A stretch of DNA of 64,000 bases from Sporolactobacillus vineae DSM 21990 = SL153 (GTDB lineage: Bacteria > Bacillota > Bacilli > Bacillales > Sporolactobacillaceae): positions 335,645-399,644 of the forward strand of contig NZ_KB899043.1 in NCBI RefSeq assembly GCF_000377985.1. Reading direction: 5' to 3'. The notes under the pieces are model-generated. The model saw only the letters and a program-made list of their open reading frames with translations, had not been told where the DNA came from and searched no databases. This document shows positions 1-8,112 of the stretch, piece after piece (the stretch's first letter is position 1; every line of letters begins with the position of its first letter). Position numbers and translations under genes: made by a program.

Positions 1-175
1 AGATATTCATCGGCCCGCCCATGATCATCAGCCGGTCAATCTGTCCGATCTCGGGGAGCGCGGCATCAGGTTTGTAAAAATGTGTACCGGTCATTACATG
101 TCCGCGTCTTTCCGCCCAGTCAGCGATCATTCCCGGTGTTTCGAACGGCACATGCTGAAAATAGTGAATGTGCAT
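1..175 (-). CDS. Type 1 glutamine amidotransferase (GMP synthase-like), N-terminal part only
   Basis: The first 58 codons of a gene that runs off the left edge. The translation begins MHIHYFQHVPFETPGMI and reaches the class I amidotransferase motif MGGPMN (oxyanion strand) at the window edge. The catalytic Cys, His and Glu lie outside the window. The ATG at 175 is chosen because AGAAGGG sits about 7 nt upstream; an in-frame ATG at 199 is an alternative. Proteins of this kind are usually about 230-240 aa and take the glutaminase fold, but their acceptor substrates are mostly unknown. Confidence 0.75.
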   Translation of the reverse strand, partial: MHIHYFQHVPFETPGMIADWAERRGHVMTGTHFYKPDAALPEIGQIDRLMIMGGPMNI

Positions 176-244
176 GCTGAAGCCCTTCTTTCTGTGCATG
201 ATTTACCCCGCATCGTCCTCAATAGCCGTCACGCTATGTATGAA

Positions 245-270
245 AGAATCCGCTGCAAGAGCCGGATTCT
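245..270 (-). terminator. Terminator of the zinc-ribbon gene
   Basis: An 8-bp perfect stem, AGAATCCG pairing with CGGATTCT, with a 10-nt loop, followed on the minus strand by a short T-rich tail. It lies between the zinc-ribbon gene and the amidotransferase, both on the minus strand. Confidence 0.45.
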
Positions 271-307
271 GTTGCAATCAGTTGCTTCGGAACCGCAATC
301 TTAAACA

Positions 308-610
308 TCAGTCGAACAGGTCGCCGAGAAAATCCAGCGGGGATTTTTTCTTTTTCCTGTGTCCGTAATCCTGATGGCGATCATGATCCTGTCTTTCGCC
401 GTACCGCCCTTTTCGATCGTACACATCTTCATCATCATGGCTGTCATACCGGCTTCCTGTCCATTCTTTTTCCTGCCGCACAACACGGGTGATTTTATCA
501 AGTTCCCCGCGGTCAAGCCACACGCCTTTGCAGTTCGGACAGATATCGACGACCACCGAACCTTTTTCAACTTCCTTCATCCTGACATCGTCACATACGG
601 GACACAACAT
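308..610 (-). CDS. Zinc-ribbon protein of the zf-TFIIB family
   Basis: A 100-aa protein. Residues 1-40 form a TFIIB-type zinc ribbon with two Cys pairs: CPVC at residues 3-6 and CPNC at about 24-27, followed by GVWLDRGELDKI, the family signature. The remainder is a charged, His/Asp/Arg-rich low-complexity region ending in a KKKKSPLDFLGDLFD tail, which is also common in this family. Such proteins probably bind zinc and perhaps nucleic acid, but no function is established. The ATG is preceded by AAGGGAAG. It is a monocistronic unit between the PTS gene and its own terminator. Confidence 0.8.
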   Translation of the reverse strand: MLCPVCDDVRMKEVEKGSVVVDICPNCKGVWLDRGELDKITRVVRQEKEWTGSRYDSHDDEDVYDRKGRYGERQDHDRHQDYGHRKKKKSPLDFLGDLFD

Positions 611-708
611 GGAATCGCTTCCCTTCCGAATGGATTGTTAGACTGTCTGAATTAAGTTTATCAAAAAAGAAGCATAAGTACCCGTATCAAGCAGGTGAAT
701 CCATGCAA

Positions 709-741
709 AAAGCCGGAAGCCGAATATATACTTCCGGTTTT
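709..741 (-). terminator. Terminator of the PTS IICBA gene
   Basis: Stem AAAGCCGGAAG pairing with CTTCCGGTTTT across an 11-nt loop, followed on the minus strand by T residues. It lies 40 nt beyond the stop codon of the PTS gene. Confidence 0.7.
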
Positions 742-781
742 CTGACAGATAAGACAGAACACAGGCTCCTTGAATCGCCTT

Positions 782-2722
782 TTATTTTGTCCGGCTTTCA
801 AACAACAGCGTTTCTCCGGCCTTAACATGTCCGGGTTCTGCCCAGTCAAAAGTAAATTTGTTCGCCATACTGTTCGTAACGACAACCATCGTCAGATCTG
901 ATTTTGCTTTTTCACGAATCGTCTTCAGATCCGCTTCGATGATCTTCTGCCCTGCTGCGACCTGGTCGCCCTCCTTGGCAAAAGCCGCAAATCCTTCGCC
1001 TTTCAGATTCACCGTATCCAGACCGATATGAACCAGAATCTCTTCACCAAGCGGTGTCCGGATACCGAAAGCATGCTTCGTCTTGCCAAGCTGGATGAGT
1101 TCGCCGCCCACCGGAGCCACAAAGACGCCGTTCTCAGGCCTGATCGCAATGCCTTTACCCATCATTCCCTGCGAGAAGACCGGATCCGGCACTTCCTTGA
1201 GAGGCAGGGTTTTGCCATCCGCCGGAGCGTATATTTTCTCTGTTCCGGGCAAAGCTGCTCCGGAATCCGGGGCGTTCGCCGCCGTCGGAGCTGCCGCTGC
1301 GGCATGCACCGGGTCGGCGATGAATTTCAGCGCATCGGCCACAAATTCCACATCGGTTCCGATGATGATCTGCAGATTTTTCTGATTGAGCTTGACCACT
1401 CCGCGTGCGCCGGCCGCTTTAATCGCTTTTTCATTGACAGATTCTGTATCTTTGACCGTCAGGCGGAGACGTGTGGTACAGTAGTCAATCACTTCCAGGT
1501 TGTCATTACCGCCGATGGCCCTGAAAAAGCGATCGGCCATGACCTGATACTTGTCCTTTGACTGACTCTGTGTTTGCGCTTCTTCGTCAAAACCCTGGTC
1601 ACTGATAATGCCGGCACCAGCAAAGGCTATTGCATCGTCATCTTCACGTCCCGGCGTTTTGATGTCGAATTTTTTGATCGCCCAGTAGAATATCCCGAAG
1701 TAGACGAAGAAGAAGACAATGCCGATCGGAATCAGTTCCCAGGCACGGGTTCCGTGCGTAAAGTTGAGCGCAAAGTCAATCGCCCCGGCGCTGAAGCTGA
1801 ATCCAAGTTTAATGCCGAGCAGATTGGTGATCAGCCCTGAGATACCGGCAAGCAAAGCGTGGACGACATACAGCGGGTAGGCAAGGAACATGAACGAGAA
1901 TTCGATCGGTTCAGTAATCCCGGTCAGGAAAGCAGTAAGCGCGACCGAGAGCATCATGCCGAACGTCTCTTTCCGTTTTTCCTTTTTTGCCGTGAGCACC
2001 ATTGCCAGAGCAGCTCCAGGAAGACCGAACATCATAATCGGGAAAAACCCGACCTGATAAGTTCCGGCCGTCGGATCACCGGCGAAGAACCGGTTGATAT
2101 CACCGGTCACACCGTGATATTTACCGAACCCGAACCAGAGATACGTATTCAGTACATGGTGCAGACCGGTCGGAATCAGCATGCGGTTGGCAAAACCGAA
2201 GACCGCTGCACCGACAGCCCCGGCCGAGACAATCCAACTGTTAATACTGTTCAGCACATCCTGTACATAAGGCCAGACCACCCCGAAAATAAGAACGAGA
2301 ACAATCGCCGCAACAGCGTTTAAAAGTATAGCAAGATGCTTTCCATTAAAATAAGGACGGTCGGTCATTTTGTCGTAGAATCGATTATAAATAATCGGTG
2401 TGAAAAGACCGGCGATAAAACCTGCAAAAACGCCCATGTTGATGTTTTTATCAACACCGACAACCCCGAAATTCAAGATAAAGTAAACAATGGCTCCGCT
2501 GAGTGCCGCGGCACCCTTGCCATCCCTGGACAGCCCGATAGCAATGCCCATTGCAAAAAGCAGCGGCAGATAACTGAATATAGAATTGCCGCCCGCATTA
2601 ATAAAGGGGATGTTCAGGACATCTGACGCGCCGAGGCGGTTGAGCAAGCCCGCCGCCGGAAGCACGGCAATCGGCAGCATCAATGATTTGCCTAATCTCT
2701 GCAGTCCACCTAAACCATTCAT
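782..2722 (-). CDS. nagE: PTS transporter EIICBA, N-acetylglucosamine/glucose family
   Basis: A 646-aa three-domain phosphotransferase permease that imports and phosphorylates a hexose, most likely N-acetylglucosamine. The order is EIIC (about residues 1-370, many membrane segments, with the family motif LIPTGLHHVLN and the substrate-loop motif GITEPIEFSF), EIIB (about 390-465, phosphorylated Cys in DYCTTRLR near residue 413) and EIIA (about 490-640, active His in LVHIGLDTV near residue 565). The domain set and N-terminus match NagE/NagP more than PtsG, but glucose cannot be excluded. GGGGGG lies 7 nt before the ATG. It follows the half-EIIC gene by 14 nt, so the two are co-transcribed. Confidence 0.85.
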   Translation of the reverse strand: MNGLGGLQRLGKSLMLPIAVLPAAGLLNRLGASDVLNIPFINAGGNSIFSYLPLLFAMGIAIGLSRDGKGAAALSGAIVYFILNFGVVGVDKNINMGVFAGFIAGLFTPIIYNRFYDKMTDRPYFNGKHLAILLNAVAAIVLVLIFGVVWPYVQDVLNSINSWIVSAGAVGAAVFGFANRMLIPTGLHHVLNTYLWFGFGKYHGVTGDINRFFAGDPTAGTYQVGFFPIMMFGLPGAALAMVLTAKKEKRKETFGMMLSVALTAFLTGITEPIEFSFMFLAYPLYVVHALLAGISGLITNLLGIKLGFSFSAGAIDFALNFTHGTRAWELIPIGIVFFFVYFGIFYWAIKKFDIKTPGREDDDAIAFAGAGIISDQGFDEEAQTQSQSKDKYQVMADRFFRAIGGNDNLEVIDYCTTRLRLTVKDTESVNEKAIKAAGARGVVKLNQKNLQIIIGTDVEFVADALKFIADPVHAAAAAPTAANAPDSGAALPGTEKIYAPADGKTLPLKEVPDPVFSQGMMGKGIAIRPENGVFVAPVGGELIQLGKTKHAFGIRTPLGEEILVHIGLDTVNLKGEGFAAFAKEGDQVAAGQKIIEADLKTIREKAKSDLTMVVVTNSMANKFTFDWAEPGHVKAGETLLFESRTK

Positions 2723-2736
2723 TCAGATTCCCCCCT

Positions 2737-3258
2737 TTATTTGATATGAGCCAGCACGATCTGAGCGACAAAGGCGCCAAGAAACAATGCATAGACACTG
2801 GTAATAATCGGAACGAAACGGCGTCCGCCGAAGAAGGCCAGCCAGTCCGGCAAGTGGATATTGTAAAATTTGTTATAGAGCCAGCCGGCTACCGTTCCGG
2901 TCAGGCAGGCACAAATCAAGAAGAAAATGATCGTTACGGTCAGACCTCCGCCGACCGTTACCGGCATCGTCAGATCAAAAACAAGTTTTGCATTGACGAT
3001 TGATGTCAGCGAGGCGGAAAAAACCAGATAGCCGACACAGCCGGCCAGCGCCGAAGCACCGCTCTGATCGCGAGAAATGCCGATGGCCAGTCCGACGGAA
3101 AGAATCAGCGGCAGAAAATAACCGAATGTGTGCGCCACACCGCTGAATCCTCCGAATCCGGTTAATGAAAGAAGCCAGAAAAAAGCATAGACAATCAGTG
3201 CCAGAACCGGATAGATCAGACCGGCAAATAATCGCTTGTAAAGCTTCACTTGCTTCAT
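2737..3258 (-). CDS. Stand-alone N-terminal half of a PTS EIIC domain
   Basis: A 173-aa membrane protein related to the first ~170 residues of GlcNAc-type EIIC. It has the family segments AIGISRDQSGASALAG, WLYNKFY and LPDWLAFFGGRRFVPI, then one more hydrophobic helix, and stops. The substrate-binding half of EIIC (the GLHH and TEPIEF motifs) and the EIIB and EIIA domains are absent. The frame is intact and codon use looks normal. GGGAGAAATTGAG precedes the ATG, and the gene lies 14 nt upstream of the full EIICBA. It could be a helper or regulatory subunit or a recent gene remnant; the clean frame favours a maintained gene. Confidence 0.7.
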   Translation of the reverse strand: MKQVKLYKRLFAGLIYPVLALIVYAFFWLLSLTGFGGFSGVAHTFGYFLPLILSVGLAIGISRDQSGASALAGCVGYLVFSASLTSIVNAKLVFDLTMPVTVGGGLTVTIIFFLICACLTGTVAGWLYNKFYNIHLPDWLAFFGGRRFVPIITSVYALFLGAFVAQIVLAHIK

Positions 3259-3553
3259 CTCAATTTCTCCCTTTTATTTGTTATTTGATCTGACAATTAT
3301 TATCTGATCCTCTCCTTCTTCATGCAGATTCATTGCTTTTCATGTAATATAATGAGATTGTAAACCAATCGTTTTAAAAAATAAAGAAGGGATCAGGAAT
3401 TTGTGTTATAAAAGTTAACACAAATTCCTGATCCCCTGTTCCCATACCATCACACACTCTGCTATCAAAGCGAGCGCCTGCAGCGAAAAACAGCAGACAG
3501 GTTTAACAAAGCCCTTAGAAAAAGAATAACCCATATCAAAAAAAGGCGTCCAC
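3259..3553. other. Intergenic region upstream of the PTS pair
   Basis: No gene was seen. The region contains the long hairpin at 3389-3435 and, between it and the half-EIIC gene, an AT-rich stretch that should hold the PTS promoter. I could not define convincing -35/-10 hexamers, a NagR operator or a cre site. Confidence 0.4.
3389..3435 (-). terminator. 20-bp perfect hairpin, probable terminator of the serine hydrolase gene
   Basis: Arms 3389-3408 and 3416-3435 are exact 20-nt reverse complements around a 7-nt loop. Read on the minus strand, the stem is followed by CCCTTCTTTATTTTTT, a workable U-tract. It lies downstream of the serine hydrolase gene and upstream of the PTS genes. It is unusually long for a terminator, so an antitermination or repeat-element role is also possible. 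Confidence 0.6.
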
Positions 3554-4615
3554 TCAAGATAAGTGCCTTGAGTAGTCGCTCATGAACAGGTTATTGAAAA
3601 TCCTTCTGATCCGGTTCATATTGATTCTGCGGCTGATATGTACCCTGTTGCTCAATAGAATAAAACCAAGACGCCGTTCCGGATCAATCCAGAAGGAGGT
3701 TCCGGTGAAACCGGTGTGTCCGAAGCTTCGTTCTGAAAGAAAGTAACCCGCCGGGGACTGATCGTCCATGAGCTGCCAGCCGAAGCCGCGGCTTGCTCCG
3801 AGATCCCGTGTATAGTTCCGTTCACTGGCCTGCAGCATGGCCGGCGACAGAAAATAATCACCGTTCTCTGTCCTTCCACGATTCAGGAGCATCTGAACAT
3901 AAATTTTCAGATCGTGGAGATCGGAAAATAAACCCGCGTGGCCGGAAACGCCGCCTAAATAATTTGCATTTTCATCATGGACTTTTCCCCACTGATAACG
4001 CTGCTGCTCCGGGAGCCATTCTGTAGCGGCAACCGCAGACAGATCCGTGTCCGGATTAAAGCCGGTATGATTCATCTTTAGAGGCTGGTAAATATGCTCC
4101 CTGGTAAACACATCAAGCCGGCGCTTCGTCAGTTTCTCAACCAGAAAGCCGAGTAGCATAAAATTCAGATCACTGTAGACGACCTTTTGTCCCGGTGCAC
4201 TGTCCAGTGAGAGTATATAGCCGAGAATCTGCTCTTTGGACCAATGATACTGGTAAAAGGGAACGGACGGCGGAAACCCGCTTGTGTGTGTCAGCAAATG
4301 CTTCAGTGTCAGCGATCCGTTTTCTTCTTCTGGAAAGAATCGCCGGACCGGATCATCGAAGTCCAGCACGCCTCGTTCCACGAGCAGCAGAATGCTTGGG
4401 AGCGTGGCGCATACCTTTGTCAGAGACGCCAGGTCAAAAAGTGTATCCAGCTGCATCGGTATTTTCTTTCCAAGGTGGGCATAGCCCACCGCATTTTCTG
4501 TCAATGTCTGCTTTTCATTGACCACAGCGTATACCGCACCGGGAATCTGCTGCACGCGAACCATCTCCTGCAAAAAATCAGCCGGCGAAGAAAAATTCTG
4601 ATCCATCGTCATCAC
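3554..4615 (-). CDS. Serine hydrolase, class C beta-lactamase/PBP4* family
   Basis: A 353-aa protein with the beta-lactamase-family catalytic elements: SLTK (nucleophile Ser and Lys, near residue 64), a Tyr-containing YSDLN motif in place of the YxN box, and HTGFTG for the KTG-like third box. Family members are esterases, D-amino-acid peptidases or penicillin-binding-like enzymes; the sequence does not distinguish these. No signal peptide is evident at the N-terminus (MDQNFSSPADFLQEMV), which suggests a cytoplasmic enzyme. It stands alone between two terminators. Confidence 0.85.
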   Translation of the reverse strand: MMTMDQNFSSPADFLQEMVRVQQIPGAVYAVVNEKQTLTENAVGYAHLGKKIPMQLDTLFDLASLTKVCATLPSILLLVERGVLDFDDPVRRFFPEEENGSLTLKHLLTHTSGFPPSVPFYQYHWSKEQILGYILSLDSAPGQKVVYSDLNFMLLGFLVEKLTKRRLDVFTREHIYQPLKMNHTGFNPDTDLSAVAATEWLPEQQRYQWGKVHDENANYLGGVSGHAGLFSDLHDLKIYVQMLLNRGRTENGDYFLSPAMLQASERNYTRDLGASRGFGWQLMDDQSPAGYFLSERSFGHTGFTGTSFWIDPERRLGFILLSNRVHISRRINMNRIRRIFNNLFMSDYSRHLS

Positions 4616-4686
4616 TCCTCCTGTGTCGCAGCTATTTCAAAACCCTGATGCTCTTTACGATCGTTGAGTCTGTCCCCAAAAGCACG

Positions 4687-4714
4687 AAAAAGCAGCATGC
4701 ATCCGCTGCTTTTT
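4687..4714. terminator. Symmetrical terminator hairpin
   Basis: AAAAAGCAGC pairs with GCTGCTTTTT around an 8-nt loop. It has A/T runs on both sides, so it would work on either strand. It lies just after the 3' end of the 217-aa minus-strand gene. Confidence 0.65.
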
Positions 4715-4746
4715 TGATCCTGCTCCTCGCTGCTGCACGGGTTCTT

Positions 4747-5400
4747 TCATTGCCCCGGTCGATGATAAAACTGCCTGATGATGCCCTGTGTCATCATATC
4801 TGCCATCATCAGTGCCTGCCGCTCAATCTCGTCAAACAGCCGGACACTCTCCGGATATTTCCGGGTCAGTAAAGCAACAGCTTCCGCCTTGGTCAGTGCC
4901 AGATGCTCATGGAGCATCGCCCGCCACTGCTGCTCCGACCAGTACGGATTGATGCTTCCAAGAAAGCGGGCAATTTGATCCGCGTTCTGATACCAGCTGC
5001 GTTCGGCCGCCTCCGCGGCCCGGGTATCACCGGCTTTTGCTGCTTTGACCAGCTGAGCAGCGATCTGCAGATGGTCGGTAAACAACCGGACAAACTGTGA
5101 CGTGGCCGGTTCACCATAATATATTCTGAGGATTCCGCCAAAATCTGCCGGATTCCGAAGCAGACGCTCCGTGGACGCCGTCAGATCCGGAAGATCCGAA
5201 ACAATGCCCAGAATCACCAGTCGGGTCCAGAATACATGCTGTTCCCAGAGTGTCCGCATCGCATCATGAAGTTCCTGCGGTCCGGGAACAGGAACAGGTT
5301 GCAAAGGGGACTGCCTGAATTCGGGACCGGTACCCGCTGAGTCATACGGATTCATAGTGTCGTCATCGTACAAAGACCTCACCGCTTTCGCCTTTTCCAT
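4747..5400 (-). CDS. Conserved Bacillales protein of unknown function, all-helical
   Basis: A 217-aa soluble protein. After a disordered N-terminus (about residues 1-40) come helical segments. The notable conserved-looking stretches are LWEQHVFWTRLVILGI, RLLRNPADFG, SWYQNADQIARFLG and WRAMLHEHLALTKAEAV. Two similar helical modules seem present, each starting from a W..H-type helix. Relatives in Bacillales databases are sometimes labelled acetylglutamate kinase, but no kinase motif is visible here and I do not accept that label. The function is unknown. The gene appears monocistronic, with a terminator just downstream. Confidence 0.75.
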   Translation of the reverse strand: MEKAKAVRSLYDDDTMNPYDSAGTGPEFRQSPLQPVPVPGPQELHDAMRTLWEQHVFWTRLVILGIVSDLPDLTASTERLLRNPADFGGILRIYYGEPATSQFVRLFTDHLQIAAQLVKAAKAGDTRAAEAAERSWYQNADQIARFLGSINPYWSEQQWRAMLHEHLALTKAEAVALLTRKYPESVRLFDEIERQALMMADMMTQGIIRQFYHRPGQ

Positions 5401-5513
5401 CAGGGTATGAACGTCCTGTCGAGTCGGCGCCTTGTCTTATCCAAATCCGTTAAAAAATAAGATGCCGATGAAATCAAGGGCAATCGGGAAGATTCCCTCA
5501 AAGGTTGAACGGC

Positions 5514-7901
5514 TCACAGCTGAATCGTCACCTCGCCGGTTTTTTTCACCGTGAACACAGTCTGATTTCCGGAATCACTAAAAGCAACCGGTTCACCCTC
5601 CAGCGTGATTGCTGCAGGATGAATCTGGTTCACGATAAACCGGAAGGAACGATAACCTTTTTCGTATCCTGCATGCTTTTTCTCCGCTGAAATTCGGATC
5701 GTCTTCCCGTCTCCGCCAGCGGTAACGTCAAACTGATACAGGTTAAAGGCACCCTTACGGTAGGCAAAACTTTCCCCGTCGTCCTGATAGTGCCGGTAGC
5801 TGCGGATACCCTTTCTCGCCGGATAGACATCCAGCGTCAGTTCCGTCACCGGCTGTTCACCAACATAGTGCTGAACCGGATACAATGGGATGACGGCGCC
5901 GGACCGGATATAAATCGGGCAGACATCCAGCGGTGTTTCCCGGATGATATACTGGCCGCCCTTATAGACAGTCTTCGTCCAGTAATCCACCCAGTCGCTT
6001 CCTTCCGGCAAGTAAACGGCACGTGCTTTTTCCCCCTGTGTCACCACCGGAGCGACAAGCAGATCATCGCCGCAGAGAAATTCGTCATTGATCTCATACG
6101 TCCTTGGATCATGCTGATCGTTCAGCAGAAGCGGCCGGATCAACGGCAGCCCGTTCTTCTCTTCCTGGTGAAACAGGTCATAGAGGTAGGGAAGCAGCCG
6201 GTACCGCAGTTTGATATATTTCCTGCAGATCGCCTCAGTCTGTTCGCCAAAGGCCCATGGTTCCTGGTCTCTTGTATAGATACTGGAATGATTGCGGAAC
6301 AGCGGAGTGAAGGCGCCGACCTGAATCCAGCGTGCGAGCAGTTCTGCGGTGCAGTCAAAGCCGAAGCCGCCGACATCGGTGCCGCAGAAAGGGACCCCGC
6401 TGAGCCCGAGGTTCATCAGCATCGGCAGCGACATCCGCAGATGTTCCCACAGACTCTGATTATCACCCGTCCAGACCGTCGAATATTTCTGCGTTCCGGC
6501 GTAGCATGCGCGGGTAATGACGAACGGCCGCTTTCCGGTTGCCTTTTTGAGCCCTTCATAGGTGGCTTTGGCCATATAATGGCCGTAGACATTATGGATC
6601 TCGCGGTGATCTGCAGGCACGCCGTCGTGCTGGAACTGCACGTCGTCCGGGAGCGGTCCGTTGAAGCTCGCCGGCTCGTTCATATCGTTCCAGATACCGG
6701 ACACACCGGTGTCGGTCATGATTTTCTGATTGGCCGCCCACCAGGACCGGACTTTGTGACTGGAGAAATCCGGATAGAGGGCGTCACCCGGCCAGACTTT
6801 ATTGACATAGGGAAGGCCGTCTTTATCCGTCGCAAAGTAGTGGCCGGCCATGCCCTGGTCGTAAATTGGGTACCCTTTATCCTTTTTCACCCCGGGATCG
6901 ATGATCGTCACCACTTTAAAGCCCTGTTCTCTCAAGTCCTGCAGCGTCTTGTGAGGATCCGGAAACTTCTTCTTATCCCAGGTGAACACCCTGTAGCCGT
7001 CCATATAGTCGATGTCCAGGTAAAGCGCGTCGCAAGGAATATCTTTCCGGCGGAAGGTCTCTGCGACCTCGCGCAGCCGCTGCTCCGGAACGTACGCCCA
7101 GCGGCACTGCTGATAGCCGAGCGTCCAGAGCTGAGGCAGCGGCGCGGTGCCTGTCAGGTGTGTATACCCGCCGACCACTTCTTTGGCCGACGGTCCATAA
7201 ATAAAATAATAGTCAAGGTTGCCGTCAACAGCGCCGAACGCGTAATAATTGCTGTTTTCCTTGCCCAGATCGAACACGGATTCATACGTATTATCAAGAA
7301 AATAGCCGAATGCCTGCCGGTCTTTCAGGGCGATAAAAAATGGAATCGATTTGTACAAAGTTTCAAAACTCTCCACATGAGGACTCGGATCATCGGTATT
7401 CCACATCTTATAGTGATAGCCCTTCTTGTTCAGATGCCCGGTCTTCTCACCCAGGCCGTAGAAAAACATGTCGTGCTCCATCTTTTTCCGCACCTGAAAC
7501 TTCAGTTTGTTTCGCTCTGCTTCGAGTTTGTGCCCTTCCGCAGCGGCCAGTTCCAGGCCTTCACCGGCACCCCGGCGAATAAAAGGCGCCGCCGTTCCCG
7601 GATCATCTTCACTCAGGACGCGTCCGTCTTTGTCCAGAACCGTTGTCCGAAAGTCGTCACCGATCCGGACCGTCAGTTTCTCTGTTTCGATCACCGCTTC
7701 ACCGTTCCCGCTGCGGACGGTAAACGATCCCGGCGTTTTCTGCAGCTGTTCAATCGCTTTCGACGGTTGCTGTTTGGCTGTAAATGGAACAAAGAAACGG
7801 ACGATGCCCGGTGTGATAATGTCCACCGTCGCCGCTTTCTGTTCAAAGCGGATCGTCACACTGCTGCCCTGCTGCTGAAAACCTTTTAGTTTCCCGAACA
7901 T
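5514..7901 (-). CDS. Glycoside hydrolase family 31 alpha-glucosidase
   Basis: A 795-aa cytoplasmic enzyme (no signal peptide) that should release alpha-linked glucose from maltose, isomaltose or similar oligosaccharides. An N-terminal beta-sandwich (about 1-220) is followed by the (beta/alpha)8 barrel. The nucleophile Asp lies in GIWNDMNEP near residue 405 and the acid/base Asp in VWTGDNQS near residue 478. C-terminal beta domains follow. The length is typical of bacterial GH31 enzymes. The exact linkage preference cannot be read from the sequence. The gene stands alone, with a good GAGGGATTC ribosome site just before the ATG. Confidence 0.9.
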   Translation of the reverse strand: MFGKLKGFQQQGSSVTIRFEQKAATVDIITPGIVRFFVPFTAKQQPSKAIEQLQKTPGSFTVRSGNGEAVIETEKLTVRIGDDFRTTVLDKDGRVLSEDDPGTAAPFIRRGAGEGLELAAAEGHKLEAERNKLKFQVRKKMEHDMFFYGLGEKTGHLNKKGYHYKMWNTDDPSPHVESFETLYKSIPFFIALKDRQAFGYFLDNTYESVFDLGKENSNYYAFGAVDGNLDYYFIYGPSAKEVVGGYTHLTGTAPLPQLWTLGYQQCRWAYVPEQRLREVAETFRRKDIPCDALYLDIDYMDGYRVFTWDKKKFPDPHKTLQDLREQGFKVVTIIDPGVKKDKGYPIYDQGMAGHYFATDKDGLPYVNKVWPGDALYPDFSSHKVRSWWAANQKIMTDTGVSGIWNDMNEPASFNGPLPDDVQFQHDGVPADHREIHNVYGHYMAKATYEGLKKATGKRPFVITRACYAGTQKYSTVWTGDNQSLWEHLRMSLPMLMNLGLSGVPFCGTDVGGFGFDCTAELLARWIQVGAFTPLFRNHSSIYTRDQEPWAFGEQTEAICRKYIKLRYRLLPYLYDLFHQEEKNGLPLIRPLLLNDQHDPRTYEINDEFLCGDDLLVAPVVTQGEKARAVYLPEGSDWVDYWTKTVYKGGQYIIRETPLDVCPIYIRSGAVIPLYPVQHYVGEQPVTELTLDVYPARKGIRSYRHYQDDGESFAYRKGAFNLYQFDVTAGGDGKTIRISAEKKHAGYEKGYRSFRFIVNQIHPAAITLEGEPVAFSDSGNQTVFTVKKTGEVTIQL

Positions 7902-8034
7902 GAAAAGAATCCCTCCTCACTGCCGATAAAACAATTCTGTGACATGAAACCTATACTAAGATCAATATAGACCACTGGCCGGAAGCCGACAATAACAAGA
8001 GGCGTTAAAAATGCATACGTTTTCAGATAAAAAA

Positions 8035-8073
8035 GATCAGCAGCGCCCGCACTAAGCGGGAACACTATTGATC
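8035..8073 (-). terminator. Terminator of spoVR
   Basis: Inner stem CCCGC/GCGGG with a 5-nt loop and an outer GATCA/TGATC pairing, followed on the minus strand by a run of six or seven T. It lies 40 nt past the spoVR stop codon. Confidence 0.7.
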
Positions 8074-8112
8074 CTGTGTCGTCCATGAATTTGGTCCATC
8101 CGGTTGCACCGC

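Noticed and set aside
5790..7889. 699-codon plus-strand open frame
   Set aside because: It lies opposite the GH31 gene, whose catalytic motifs are clear on the minus strand; the plus-strand frame is a shadow without domain features.
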